From: Nonomuraea glycinis
GTDB taxonomy: Bacteria; Actinomycetota; Actinomycetes; Streptosporangiales; Streptosporangiaceae
Direction of reading: 5' to 3'
Assembly (NCBI RefSeq): GCF_014646515.1
Contig: NZ_BMNK01000021.1
Span: forward strand, 1-64,000
DNA: 64,000 bases
Shown here: positions 25,645 through 35,988 of the stretch, piece by piece
How the letters are laid out: every line of letters begins with the position of its first letter
Numbering within the stretch: the first letter of the stretch is position 1
Translations under genes and position numbers: made by a program
Notes under the pieces: generated by a model
The model's database searches: none
The model's input: only the letters and a program-made list of their open reading frames with translations
What the model was told of the DNA's origin: nothing

Positions 25645-26021
25645 GAGCGGTCGACCAGGTCGGCGAAGTGACGCTCGTTGCGTTCGGCCTGCCGTACGTA
25701 GAGCCAGGCGCCGATGACGAAGGCGGGATAGATGAGTCCGGCGAGCACCGCCCACGGCAGGGGGACGCCGAGCAGGTGCACGTCGCGCAGTTCGGGGATG
25801 AGCAGGAACAGCACCGGCAGGCCGCCCACCACGCAGGCCAGCACCGTGCACACGAACGCGGCCAGCCTGAACTGGGTGCGCAGCAGCGAGCGCATGTAGA
25901 CCTCGCCGAGGTGGGTCTGCTCGTCGATCTCGCGGGTGGCCGGGTAGCGGGGGCGGCGGGCCGCCGCGGTGCGCGGGCTGGTGATGGCGACGCGGCGGCC
26001 CGGTCGCGGCTCAGGGCTCAT
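25641..26021 (-). CDS. Small two-span membrane protein, DUF485-like symporter partner
   Basis: The 126-residue protein has a basic N-terminal 45 residues, then two membrane spans (about 52-73 and 85-107) and a charged C-terminus (RQAERNERHFADLVDRS). Size, topology and position just before an SSS symporter parallel the DUF485-actP pair at 14.8-16.8 kb. The ATG overlaps the stop of the response regulator (ATGA) and follows AAAGGGAAGG. Assignment to DUF485 proper is not certain. Confidence 0.75.
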   Translation of the reverse strand: MSPEPRPGRRVAITSPRTAAARRPRYPATREIDEQTHLGEVYMRSLLRTQFRLAAFVCTVLACVVGGLPVLFLLIPELRDVHLLGVPLPWAVLAGLIYPAFVIGAWLYVRQAERNERHFADLVDRS

Positions 26022-26767
26022 TCTGGCCTTCCCTTTCTGGCGCGGCGGACGAGCAGGTCGCGCAGTTCGCGGGTGTGGCGGCGGCTGACCGGGATCTCGG
26101 TGTCCCCGACCCGGACCACGCATTTGCCCGAGTCGATGTGCAGTTCCTCGATGTGCTTGACCGCGACCAGGTGGCTTCGGTGCACGCGGATGAACCCGGC
26201 CGCCGACCAGCGTTCCTCCAGCGTGGCCAGCGGGATGCGGACCAGATGGCTGCCGGTGGCGGTGTGCAGGCGAGCATAGTCACCCTGGGCCTCGACGTAG
26301 ATGACGTCGGCGGTGGAGACGAATCTGGTCACGCCGCCGAGCTCGACGGGGATGGTGTCGGTCTCGGCGCTCTCGATGGGCACGTCGGCCGAGACCGCGA
26401 CCCGCCTGATCGCCTCGGCGAGGCGCTCGGGGCGCACCGGTTTCAGCAGGTAGTCCTCGGCTTTGATCTCGAAGGCGTCGACGGCGTGCTCTTCGTAGGC
26501 GGTGACGAACACGACCCTCGGCGGGTTGGCGAACCGTGACAGCAGGCGACCGAGCACGACGCCGTCGAGGCCGCGCATCCTGATGTCGAGGAAGACGGCG
26601 TCGATCGGCCTGCCCTCGGCGATGGCCCGGTCGAGCAGCCGCAACGCGGCGGCGCCGTCCCGGGCGGTGGCGACCTCGCCGATGCGTGGGTCGGCGCGGA
26701 GCAGGTAGGAGATGTCTTCCAGGGCTGGAAGCTCGTCATCTACCGCGAGGACCCGAAGTTGTGCCAT
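26018..26767 (-). CDS. LytTR-family response regulator
   Basis: The 249-residue protein has a receiver domain with acidic pocket D10/D11, phosphoacceptor D61 (VFLDIRMRGLDG) and the K of LLKPVRPE. It is followed by a LytTR DNA-binding domain (about residues 148-245; VHRSHLVAVKHIEEL). LytTR proteins bind direct repeats and usually control transporters or envelope functions. The ATG at 26767 aligns with the family; the frame continues eight codons to a TTG. It partners the LytS-like kinase encoded 33 bases upstream. Confidence 0.9.
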   Translation of the reverse strand: MAQLRVLAVDDELPALEDISYLLRADPRIGEVATARDGAAALRLLDRAIAEGRPIDAVFLDIRMRGLDGVVLGRLLSRFANPPRVVFVTAYEEHAVDAFEIKAEDYLLKPVRPERLAEAIRRVAVSADVPIESAETDTIPVELGGVTRFVSTADVIYVEAQGDYARLHTATGSHLVRIPLATLEERWSAAGFIRVHRSHLVAVKHIEELHIDSGKCVVRVGDTEIPVSRRHTRELRDLLVRRARKGRPE

Positions 26768-26800
26768 AGACAGTGATAAAACCGACAACAAAGGTCCAGG

Positions 26801-27982
26801 TCAACGGGCTGAGACGCCTGGGTGATATTTCGGCAATCTCACGTTGACTTTCGTACCCGCGCCGCGGGCCGTCTCAACGACCAAACCGTACTCGTCGCCG
26901 TACACCTGGCGCAGCCGTTCGTCCACGTTGGCCAGCCCGACGCCGCCCGCCGAGGAGACCTTGCCCGCGAGGATGTTGCGCAGCCGGTCGGGGTCCATGC
27001 CGAGGCCGTCGTCCTCGACACTGATGCCGCACTCGGCTCCGGCGTCCTCGGCGATGATCGTGATCCGGCCCACGCCGTCCTTGCTCTCCAGGCCGTGCCG
27101 GACGGCGTTCTCCACCAGGGGCTGCAGGCACAGGAACGGCACCGCCACCGGCAGCACCTCTGGCGCGATCCGCAGCGTCACCTGAAGCTGGTCGCCGAAG
27201 CGGGCGCGTTCGAGGACGAGGTAGCGCTCGACGGAGCGCAGCTCCTCGGCCAGCGTGGTGAACTCGCCGTGTCTGCGGAAGGAGTAGCGGGTGAAGTCGG
27301 CGAACTCCAGCAGCAGCTCCCTGGCCCGCTCCGGGTCGGTGCGGACGAACGAGGCGATCGTGGTGAGCGAGTTGTAGATGAAGTGCGGCGAGATCTGCGC
27401 GCGCAGCGCCCGCACCTCCGCCTCCATCAGCAGCGTACGGGAGCGGTGCAGCTCGGCCAGCTCCAGCTGGGAGTCCACCCAGCCGGCCACCTCCTGGGCG
27501 GCCCTGACGAGCCCAGCGGAGGCGTGCGGCCCGAAGGCGGCCAGGGTGCCGACCACCCGGTCGTCGGTGGTGAGCGGGACGACCACGGCGTGCCTGACGG
27601 GGCACTCCAGCAGCTCGCAGGAGATGGCCAGCACCTGGGTGCGGCCGTCTTCGAGGGTCGCCTTGGCCTGCTCGAAGGCCTGCTTGGCGTGGTGCTCGCC
27701 GACGCCGTCGTACACCAGCAGGCGCTCGCCGTCGGTGATGGCCAGCGCGGAGGAGCCGAGCAGCTCGCGCAGGTGCCGTGAGGCGCGCAGCGCGCCCTCG
27801 GAGGTCAGCCCGGCCCGCAGCGGCGGCCCGGCCAGTGAGGCGGTGTGCAGGGTCTCGAAGGTGGCCCGCTCCGCCGGGCTGGTGCCGAGCTCGCGGCGGC
27901 CGCGCATGACCCGCCAGAGGACGAGGGCGGGCACCCCCACCAGTCCCGCGATCACGGCCGCGCCGAAGAGGTACTCCATCAC
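26801..27982 (-). CDS. LytS-like sensor histidine kinase
   Basis: The 393-residue kinase has one N-terminal membrane span (residues 4-25), a GAF-like sensor region (about 45-175), then the HisKA_7TM-type histidine kinase core: H200 in QISPHFIYNSLTTIASF, N-box LVENAVRHGLES, and G-boxes EDDGLGM and GVGLANVDERL. The lack of the 5-6 spans of classical LytS means sensing probably occurs in the GAF-like domain in the cytosol. It starts immediately after the HIT stop codon, with GTG 27982 or ATG 27979. Confidence 0.9.
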   Translation of the reverse strand: MMEYLFGAAVIAGLVGVPALVLWRVMRGRRELGTSPAERATFETLHTASLAGPPLRAGLTSEGALRASRHLRELLGSSALAITDGERLLVYDGVGEHHAKQAFEQAKATLEDGRTQVLAISCELLECPVRHAVVVPLTTDDRVVGTLAAFGPHASAGLVRAAQEVAGWVDSQLELAELHRSRTLLMEAEVRALRAQISPHFIYNSLTTIASFVRTDPERARELLLEFADFTRYSFRRHGEFTTLAEELRSVERYLVLERARFGDQLQVTLRIAPEVLPVAVPFLCLQPLVENAVRHGLESKDGVGRITIIAEDAGAECGISVEDDGLGMDPDRLRNILAGKVSSAGGVGLANVDERLRQVYGDEYGLVVETARGAGTKVNVRLPKYHPGVSAR

Positions 27983-28396
27983 TCAGCCCTCGGGCAGCGC
28001 TTTGGCGATGCGTTCGGCGTAGAGCTGCGCCTCCGCCGCCGAGGCGTAGGTGGTGCGGGGCCAGAAGAAGCCGCGCAGCCCGTCCTTGCGGTTGCGCGGC
28101 ACCACGTGCACGTGCAGGTGGGGGACGCTCTGGCTGATGCGGTTGTTCATCGCGACGAACGTGCCGTCGGCCTCCAGGCCCTCCTCCACGGCGCGGGCGA
28201 CCGCCTGCACCTGCTCGAAGAACGGGCCGACGTCGGTCAGGTCGGTGAGCACCTCGACGTGGGCGCGCGGCACCACCAGCACATGCCCCTTGAAGACGGG
28301 CCGGGTGTCGAGGAAGGAGACCGACACCTCGTCGGAGTGCACGACGTGGGCGGGCCGCTCACCGGCGATGATCTCGCAGAACAGGTCGTTGCTCAC
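27983..28396 (-). CDS. HIT-family nucleotide-binding protein
   Basis: The 137-residue protein has the histidine triad HLHVHVV (in SVPHLHVHVVPRN) and the N-terminal LFCEIIAGERPAHVV segment of the HINT/Fhit-like hydrolases, which cleave nucleoside phosphoramidates or dinucleotides. It leads the LytS/LytR/symporter operon. Its GTG start overlaps by GTGA with a small frameshifted reading frame upstream. Confidence 0.92.
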   Translation of the reverse strand: MSNDLFCEIIAGERPAHVVHSDEVSVSFLDTRPVFKGHVLVVPRAHVEVLTDLTDVGPFFEQVQAVARAVEEGLEADGTFVAMNNRISQSVPHLHVHVVPRNRKDGLRGFFWPRTTYASAAEAQLYAERIAKALPEG

Positions 28397-28558
28397 CGGC
28401 CGACCTTATCCGCCTGCCCGGCGTAGGCCGTCCAGCTGGTCATGTCGGGGGCCGACCAGCGCTCGGGCGCGTGCAGGAACCGCTCGTCCACGCGGACCGC
28501 CCTGGCACGAGATCGTCTCGGTGCCGTCGGTGGACGCGCGCACCCGGATGAAGTCCAT
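28393..28558 (-). pseudogene. Small frameshifted gene upstream of the HIT gene
   Basis: From the ATG at 28558 the frame reads MDFIRVRASTDGTETISCQG. The other half, AVRVDERFLHAPERWSAPDM then TSWTAYAGQADKVGR, is in a different frame and ends in TGA overlapping the HIT GTG. Joined, they would make a compact protein of about 54 residues whose stop is coupled to HIT. A single insertion or deletion near 28500 explains the break. It could be a real mutation or a sequencing error; the family is unknown to me. Confidence 0.55.
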
Positions 28559-28572
28559 GACAGGCAGCTTTA

Positions 28573-28605
28573 CCCCGCCTGCCTCCAGGTTGCAAGCGGG
28601 CGGGG
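28573..28605 (-). terminator. Terminator after the YihY operon
   Basis: CCCCGCCTGC (28573-28582) pairs with GCGGGCGGGG (28596-28605), ten pairs including one T-G wobble, around a 13-base loop, directly after the YihY stop codon. Confidence 0.75.
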
Positions 28606-28606
28606 G

Positions 28607-29539
28607 TCAGCCGGGGAGTCTGTCGGGCTTGGGCGGGTCACGCGGCACCACGTACGGCTCCTGCTCGACCGGCTCGCCGGCGACCGCGTTGCGCTCCCTG
28701 ATCAGCTCGGCGTCCAGCTCGGCGCCGAACAGCAGCGCCATGTTCGACAGCCACAGCCAGATGAGGAAGACCACGACCGCCGCCAGCGTGCCGTACGTCT
28801 TGTTGTAGGAGCCGAAGTTGGCCACGTACAGGGCGAAGCCGCCGGAGACGAGCACCCAGAGCAGGACCGCCAGCAGGCCGCCGGGGGTGAGCCAGCGCAC
28901 GCCGGGCTGGCGCACGTTCGGCGCCGCCCAGTAGAGCACCATGATCAGTCCGGCCGCGATCAGCGCCAGCACCGGCCACTTGGCCAGATCCCAGACGGTC
29001 ACGATGGTCTCGCCCAGGCCCAGCGCCTCGCCCGCCAGGCGGGCGAAGTCACCGGTCAGCGTGACCGCGACCGCCGCCACGGTCAGCAGGACCGCGAGCA
29101 GGACCGTGAGGCCGAGGCGGAGCGGGGTGATCTTCCAGAACGGGCGGCCCTCCTGGATGTCGTAGATCTGGTTGCCCGCCCGGATGAAGGCCCCGATGTA
29201 GCCGGAGGCGGCCCACAGGGCGACCAGGAGGCCGAGGATCGCCGCGAGGCCCGCCCGGGTGTCGCGTACCTGGGACAGGCCCTGGCCGACGAGGTCGCGC
29301 ACCTCCGCGGGCGCCAGCGCCGTCAGGTTGCCGACGACCGCGCCGGCGTCCTGGCGGCCGAGCAGGCCGAGCAGTGACACCAGCACGATCAGCGCGGGGA
29401 AGATCGACAGCACCGCGTAGTAGGTGAGGGAGGCCGCCAGGTCCTGGACGCGGTCGTTGTTGAACTCGGCCACCGTGCGCCTGATCACCCGCCACCAGGA
29501 TCGGCCTGGCAGGTCGGTGGGCCGCTCGGGACGCTCCAC
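28607..29539 (-). CDS. YihY/BrkB-family membrane protein
   Basis: This 310-residue integral membrane protein has six predicted spans and the family segments DLAASLTYYAVLSIFPALI and FWLWLSNMALLFGAELDAEL-like sequence near the C-terminus (VFLIWLWLSNMALLFG). YihY proteins were once annotated as ribonuclease BN; they are now regarded as uncharacterised membrane proteins. It is the last gene of an operon with DUF3618 and Holin-X proteins, suggesting an envelope-related role. The start follows the preceding stop by three bases. Confidence 0.9.
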   Translation of the reverse strand: MERPERPTDLPGRSWWRVIRRTVAEFNNDRVQDLAASLTYYAVLSIFPALIVLVSLLGLLGRQDAGAVVGNLTALAPAEVRDLVGQGLSQVRDTRAGLAAILGLLVALWAASGYIGAFIRAGNQIYDIQEGRPFWKITPLRLGLTVLLAVLLTVAAVAVTLTGDFARLAGEALGLGETIVTVWDLAKWPVLALIAAGLIMVLYWAAPNVRQPGVRWLTPGGLLAVLLWVLVSGGFALYVANFGSYNKTYGTLAAVVVFLIWLWLSNMALLFGAELDAELIRERNAVAGEPVEQEPYVVPRDPPKPDRLPG

Positions 29540-29542
29540 CGC

Positions 29543-30436
29543 TCACTTGACCCGGTTACGCCTCATGATCCGCCGCACGGCGAAGGCGATCACCGCACCC
29601 ATGGCCGCGATCATCAGCACCGGGCGCTTCCTGGCCTGCTCGGGCGTCGCGTCGTGCACCTTGTCCGCCATGACGGCGGCCTTGCCCTTGACGGTCCCGG
29701 CCACCTCGGCCGCCTTGCCCTTGGCCGTCCCGGTCATCTCGGCCGCTTTACCCTTGGCCGTCCCGGTCATCTCGGCCGCTTTACCCTTGGCCGTCCCGGT
29801 CATCTCGGCCGCCTTGCCCTTGGCCGTCCCGGTCATCTCGGCCGCCTTGCCCTTGGCCGTCTCCGTCATCTCGGCCGCTTTACCCTTGGCCGTCTCCGTC
29901 ATCTCCGCCGCCTTGCCCTTCGCGGTGCCTGCCATCTGTCCTGCCCTTCCTTTCGCTGTCGCCGCCGCCTCGCCCGCCCGGCTCTTCATGTCCGCCTTGT
30001 GGGCCAGGGCGTGCACGGTCTCACCGAGCGCCCGGCGCGTCTGCCTGATGTCCTGTCGTACGTCTTCCGCGTCCTGAGCGCCGTCCAGGGTGCCGTGGCG
30101 GTCACTGCGGCGGTCGCTGTGGCGGTCGCCGTGCCGCCTTTCGCCGTCCGGCTCGTGGCGCTTCTCGTGGCGGGCCTCGCCGTCCTGCAGCGACTCCTCC
30201 TCCACGGCGCGCGACCGGACCGCGTCGGTACGGTCGTCGCGCTGGGGGGCCTCGGGGATGAAGGTCTCGTGCCCTTCGCGGGCGCGCTCGGCCTCGTGCG
30301 CGTTCTCGGCCGCGCCCGGCCTGGTGACGGGCACGTTGATGGACTCGCTGTCGGTGGGCTCGCCTACGGTCGCGCGACGGGCGCCCATGGTGCCCGCATA
30401 CTGCTTGTCGGTACGCCCGGGATTCATCTCGCTCAT
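29543..30436 (-). CDS. DUF3618 protein with nine 11-residue amphipathic repeats
   Basis: The 297-residue protein has a hydrophilic, charged N-terminal region (1-120), a DUF3618 segment (about 125-152; DIRQTRRALGETVHALAHKA), nine 11-residue repeats at 160-258 with consensus TAKGKAAEMTG, and a C-terminal membrane span (about 271-288) ending in a basic tail. The repeats would form a long amphipathic helix resembling LEA/apolipoprotein-type 11-mers, positioned near the membrane. The ATG overlaps the Holin-X stop. It is probably an envelope or stress-associated tail-anchored protein. Confidence 0.85.
   Translation of the reverse strand: MSEMNPGRTDKQYAGTMGARRATVGEPTDSESINVPVTRPGAAENAHEAERAREGHETFIPEAPQRDDRTDAVRSRAVEEESLQDGEARHEKRHEPDGERRHGDRHSDRRSDRHGTLDGAQDAEDVRQDIRQTRRALGETVHALAHKADMKSRAGEAAATAKGRAGQMAGTAKGKAAEMTETAKGKAAEMTETAKGKAAEMTGTAKGKAAEMTGTAKGKAAEMTGTAKGKAAEMTGTAKGKAAEVAGTVKGKAAVMADKVHDATPEQARKRPVLMIAAMGAVIAFAVRRIMRRNRVK
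29663..29959 (-). repeat. Nine tandem 33-bp units encoding 11-residue helical repeats
   Basis: Units correspond to residues 160-258 of the DUF3618 protein. The five central units are almost identical at the DNA level (AAGGGTAAAGCGGCCGAGAT core on the coding strand), while the outer ones have diverged. Such DNA is prone to copy-number change. Confidence 0.92.
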
Positions 30437-30813
30437 CGCCGTGCTCCCTCCTTGACCGCGTCAAGGTCGGCCCTGACGCTCGCCATCGTCTCCGCCGGCA
30501 CCGCTGGTGAGGCCTGCTGAACCTTCTTCTTGCCGACCAGGCCGAGCAGCGCCGCGGCGACGAACAGGAGCACCGCCACGATCGCGGCCGCCAGCCACGC
30601 GGGCATGACCAGCGCGAGGAGCAGCACGAGAGCGGCCACGAGCGTGGCTCCGCCGAGGAACGCGGTCACACCGGCCGCGCCGGCCAGTCCCGCGCCGAGT
30701 CCGGCGCGCTTGCCCTTGGCCGTGAGTTCGAGCTTGGCCAGCCGCAACTCGTCCTTCACGAGCCGGGAGACCTGGTCCGACAGATCGTTCACTAGCTTGT
30801 GGGTGTCGTTCAC
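30433..30813 (-). CDS. Actinobacterial Holin-X family (phage holin superfamily III-like) membrane protein
   Basis: The 126-residue protein has an N-terminal amphipathic helix (LVNDLSDQVSRLVKDELRLA) typical of this family, two membrane spans (about 45-70 and 73-94) and a charged C-terminus. Despite the holin name there are no phage genes around; in actinobacteria these proteins are chromosomal and sit with DUF3618 proteins, as here. GGAGGAGG lies just before the start. Confidence 0.88.
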   Translation of the reverse strand: MNDTHKLVNDLSDQVSRLVKDELRLAKLELTAKGKRAGLGAGLAGAAGVTAFLGGATLVAALVLLLALVMPAWLAAAIVAVLLFVAAALLGLVGKKKVQQASPAVPAETMASVRADLDAVKEGARR

Positions 30814-30899
30814 GAGGTCGCCTCCTCCTCCTTCGAGGGGGCGACTACCCAGACAACCGGCCTTCTATCTAGGGCCGGCGCGCGGGGGGCGGCGCGCGC

Positions 30900-31088
30900 T
30901 CAGCGCTTGGCGGCCCGCAGCAGGAAGTCGAAGACCGCCACGACGGGCGACTTCTGCGTCTCGCACCAGTTGTCGGGCTGCTTGGGCGCGCTCCACGGGG
31001 ACGGGAGCTCGCATGAGGGAGCCTGCGGCTTGGGCCGCTCACACCACGATCCCGGAGTCTTCATATCTCCATCGTACAACTTCACCAC
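30900..31088 (-). CDS. Possible small cysteine/tryptophan-repeat protein
   Basis: A 62-residue frame encodes three spaced W/S-C-E motifs (GSWCERPKP, PSCELPSP, DNWCETQ) followed by a hydrophobic stretch (VVAVFDFLLRAAKR). I do not recognise it. There is no good ribosome-binding site, but TATAAG in an AT-rich palindrome lies 6-8 bases upstream of GTG 31088, which fits leaderless expression. An ATG at 31064 is an alternative start. Confidence 0.4.
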   Translation of the reverse strand: MVKLYDGDMKTPGSWCERPKPQAPSCELPSPWSAPKQPDNWCETQKSPVVAVFDFLLRAAKR

Positions 31089-31090
31089 TT

Positions 31091-31102
31091 ACTTATATAA
31101 GT
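31091..31102. promoter_or_regulatory. AT-rich palindrome, possible promoter/operator
   Basis: ACTTATATAAGT is a perfect 12-bp palindrome in an otherwise GC-rich region, between the small Cys/Trp gene and the SNF2 gene. It supplies a -10-like TATAAG or TTATAT for the minus strand and could serve the plus strand too, about 50 bases before the helicase start. Confidence 0.45.
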
Positions 31103-31154
31103 TCCCCCTCATGCCCGATCGGTGGCGGGACGCCACGGCGGTACCCTGCCGTAG

Positions 31155-34160
<3,006 letters not shown>

Positions 34161-34162
34161 GC

Positions 34163-34951
34163 ATGCCGGTCGGCAGGGACGGATGGTTCGAGGCGGGCCG
34201 GCCCATCAGGGTCGAGGGCGGGATCCGGGCTCGCACGCAGCGCGGCTCCATCGGCTCGACGTGGTGGTCCAGGCGCTTCATCGACATCCTGGAGCGGATC
34301 TGCGACCCGGGCCGGCTCTCGCGCGGCCGCCGGTACGCCCGCGCCGGCCAGGTCCTGTCCATCGACCTGTCGCCCGGCCTGGCCGCCGCGCCGGTGCAGG
34401 GCTCGCGCGCCAGGCCGTACCAGGTGACGATCTCTGTCGAGGCGTACGACGAGGCGCGCTGGACGGCGATCGAGGAGGCGATCGGGGCGCAGGCCGTCTA
34501 CCGGGCCAAGCTGCTGGCCGGGGAGATGCCGACGGAGATCGAGGAGCTGTTCGCCTCGCTCGGCGTGGACCTGTTCCCGCGTGATCTGGACATGGCGTGC
34601 TCGTGTCCCGACTGGGGCTTCCCGTGCAAGCACGTGTCGGCGGTGCTCTACCTGCTGGCCGAGTCGTTCGACGACGATCCGTTCCTGGTGCTCGCCTGGC
34701 GCGGCCGTACCCGGGAGCAGTTGCTGGGCAATCTGGCCGGCGACCCGGTGGCGGAGGCGGTGTCGCCGGCGGTGGCGGACGTGCCGTTCGCCGACCGCCT
34801 GGCGGACTTCTACGCGCCGGCGAGCACCGTTCACCACCCCGAGCGCCGGTCCGCCGCCGCGACACCGGATCTCCTCCCCCGCGTCTTCCCGCCGCCCGCG
34901 GGCGTGGCGGGCCCGCTCACCGCCGCCTACCGCCAGCTGGGGCCGGGCTAG
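34163..34951 (+). CDS. SWIM zinc-finger protein, partner of the SNF2 helicase
   Basis: The 262-residue protein has the SWIM motif CSCPDWGFPCKH (CxCx7CxH-type) at about residues 147-158, expected to bind zinc and contact DNA or protein. The N-terminal half (STWWSRRFIDILERI, RYARAGQVLSIDL) is typical of SWIM proteins encoded beside SNF2 genes. The ATG lies two bases after the helicase stop, so the pair is co-transcribed. It probably acts as targeting subunit for the helicase. Confidence 0.9.
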   Translation: MPVGRDGWFEAGRPIRVEGGIRARTQRGSIGSTWWSRRFIDILERICDPGRLSRGRRYARAGQVLSIDLSPGLAAAPVQGSRARPYQVTISVEAYDEARWTAIEEAIGAQAVYRAKLLAGEMPTEIEELFASLGVDLFPRDLDMACSCPDWGFPCKHVSAVLYLLAESFDDDPFLVLAWRGRTREQLLGNLAGDPVAEAVSPAVADVPFADRLADFYAPASTVHHPERRSAAATPDLLPRVFPPPAGVAGPLTAAYRQLGPG

Positions 34952-34955
34952 GGGA

Positions 34956-35894
34956 TCACCGGTCCTCGAAGCTGTCGGGCACCATCACGCGCACCCCGTT
35001 GGGGACCACGCGGAGGCGGATCGGCGTGCGCAGGCGTACCTCGCCGTCGATGTCGGCGGCCATCGGCGGGTCGGTCTCCAGCAGCATCTCGCGGCCGGCC
35101 ACGAACGGGCCGCCCGCCAGGCTGCGCCAGCGGCCGGTGGTCGCGCGGGCCAGCGTCTCGCCCAGCAGCCGCAGCTTCTTGCCCGAGCCGAGCTGGTAGG
35201 CCACCAGCATGCCGTCGTCGATGCTGATGTCGCGGGCCACCTGCCAGCCGCCGTGGAAGCGGCCGTTGGCGATGTTGAGCTGGTGGGTGAGCAGCTCGTG
35301 GCGCTGGCCGTCGACGGTGATGAAGGCGCGGAAGGGCGTGTGCCCCGGCAGCACGGTGAGCGCGGTCAGCGGGTAGGCGGGCCGGCCGAGCACCCGCTTG
35401 AGCCACGGCTTCACCTTGCCCGCCACCTCGACCGACACGCCGAAGCTGGCCAGGTTGGCGAACGGCCGGTCGTCGGCCATGCCGAGGTCGATGTCGGCCA
35501 CCTTGCCGGTCTGGAACACGTTGATCGCGCCGGCCAGGTCGAGCGGCAGGCCGAGGCTGCGGGCGAAGTTGTTGGTGGTGCCGAGCGGCAGCACGCCGAG
35601 GGCGACGTCGCGGTGGGCGACGTGCCGGACGGCGGAGGACAGGGTGCCGTCGCCACCGCCGACGATGAGCAGGTCCGGCCCGGTGGCGAGCGCGGTGTCC
35701 AGCAGGTCGCGCAGGCGCTTGGGGTTGTAGACGCCGATCTCGGCCAGGGGCTCGTAGCCGAGCTTGTGCAGCTGCTCGATCACCTCGAAGTAGTGGCGGC
35801 GGCCGCGACGCGAGCGAGTGTTGATCACCACCGCGACCCGGCGGTCCTGCCGGATCGCCTTGGTGTGCTCGGTCTTGGCGCGCAGTTCGCTCAT
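34956..35894 (-). CDS. Diacylglycerol/lipid kinase family protein (YegS/BmrU-like)
   Basis: The 312-residue protein has the catalytic-domain signature VGGGDGTLSSAVRHV, and LPLGTTNNFARSLGLP for nucleotide binding. It would phosphorylate diacylglycerol or a related lipid at the cytosolic membrane face. The ATG at 35894 fits the family start; upstream codons are arginine-rich shadow sequence. It is convergent with the SWIM gene with a four-base gap. Confidence 0.9.
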   Translation of the reverse strand: MSELRAKTEHTKAIRQDRRVAVVINTRSRRGRRHYFEVIEQLHKLGYEPLAEIGVYNPKRLRDLLDTALATGPDLLIVGGGDGTLSSAVRHVAHRDVALGVLPLGTTNNFARSLGLPLDLAGAINVFQTGKVADIDLGMADDRPFANLASFGVSVEVAGKVKPWLKRVLGRPAYPLTALTVLPGHTPFRAFITVDGQRHELLTHQLNIANGRFHGGWQVARDISIDDGMLVAYQLGSGKKLRLLGETLARATTGRWRSLAGGPFVAGREMLLETDPPMAADIDGEVRLRTPIRLRVVPNGVRVMVPDSFEDR

Positions 35895-35953
35895 GGTCGT
35901 CAATCGTAGGCGCAGAAGCCGCGACCTTCGGCCGCCGAACCTCATCGAGAGGA

Positions 35954-35983
35954 GGGGCCGCCGGGACTCCGCCCGGCGGCCCC
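35954..35983 (-). terminator. Terminator of the M6 peptidase gene
   Basis: GGGGCCGCCGGG (35954-35965) pairs perfectly with CCCGGCGGCCCC (35972-35983) around a six-base loop, five bases after the peptidase stop. It also lies just upstream of the lipid kinase gene and insulates it. Confidence 0.85.
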
Positions 35984-35988
35984 TGGGA

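Noticed and set aside
28607..29539. Ribonuclease BN
   Set aside because: This is an outdated name for YihY membrane proteins; no nuclease motif is present.
30433..30813. Prophage holin
   Set aside because: No phage structural, lysin or integrase genes are nearby; the Holin-X family is a normal chromosomal membrane protein in actinobacteria.
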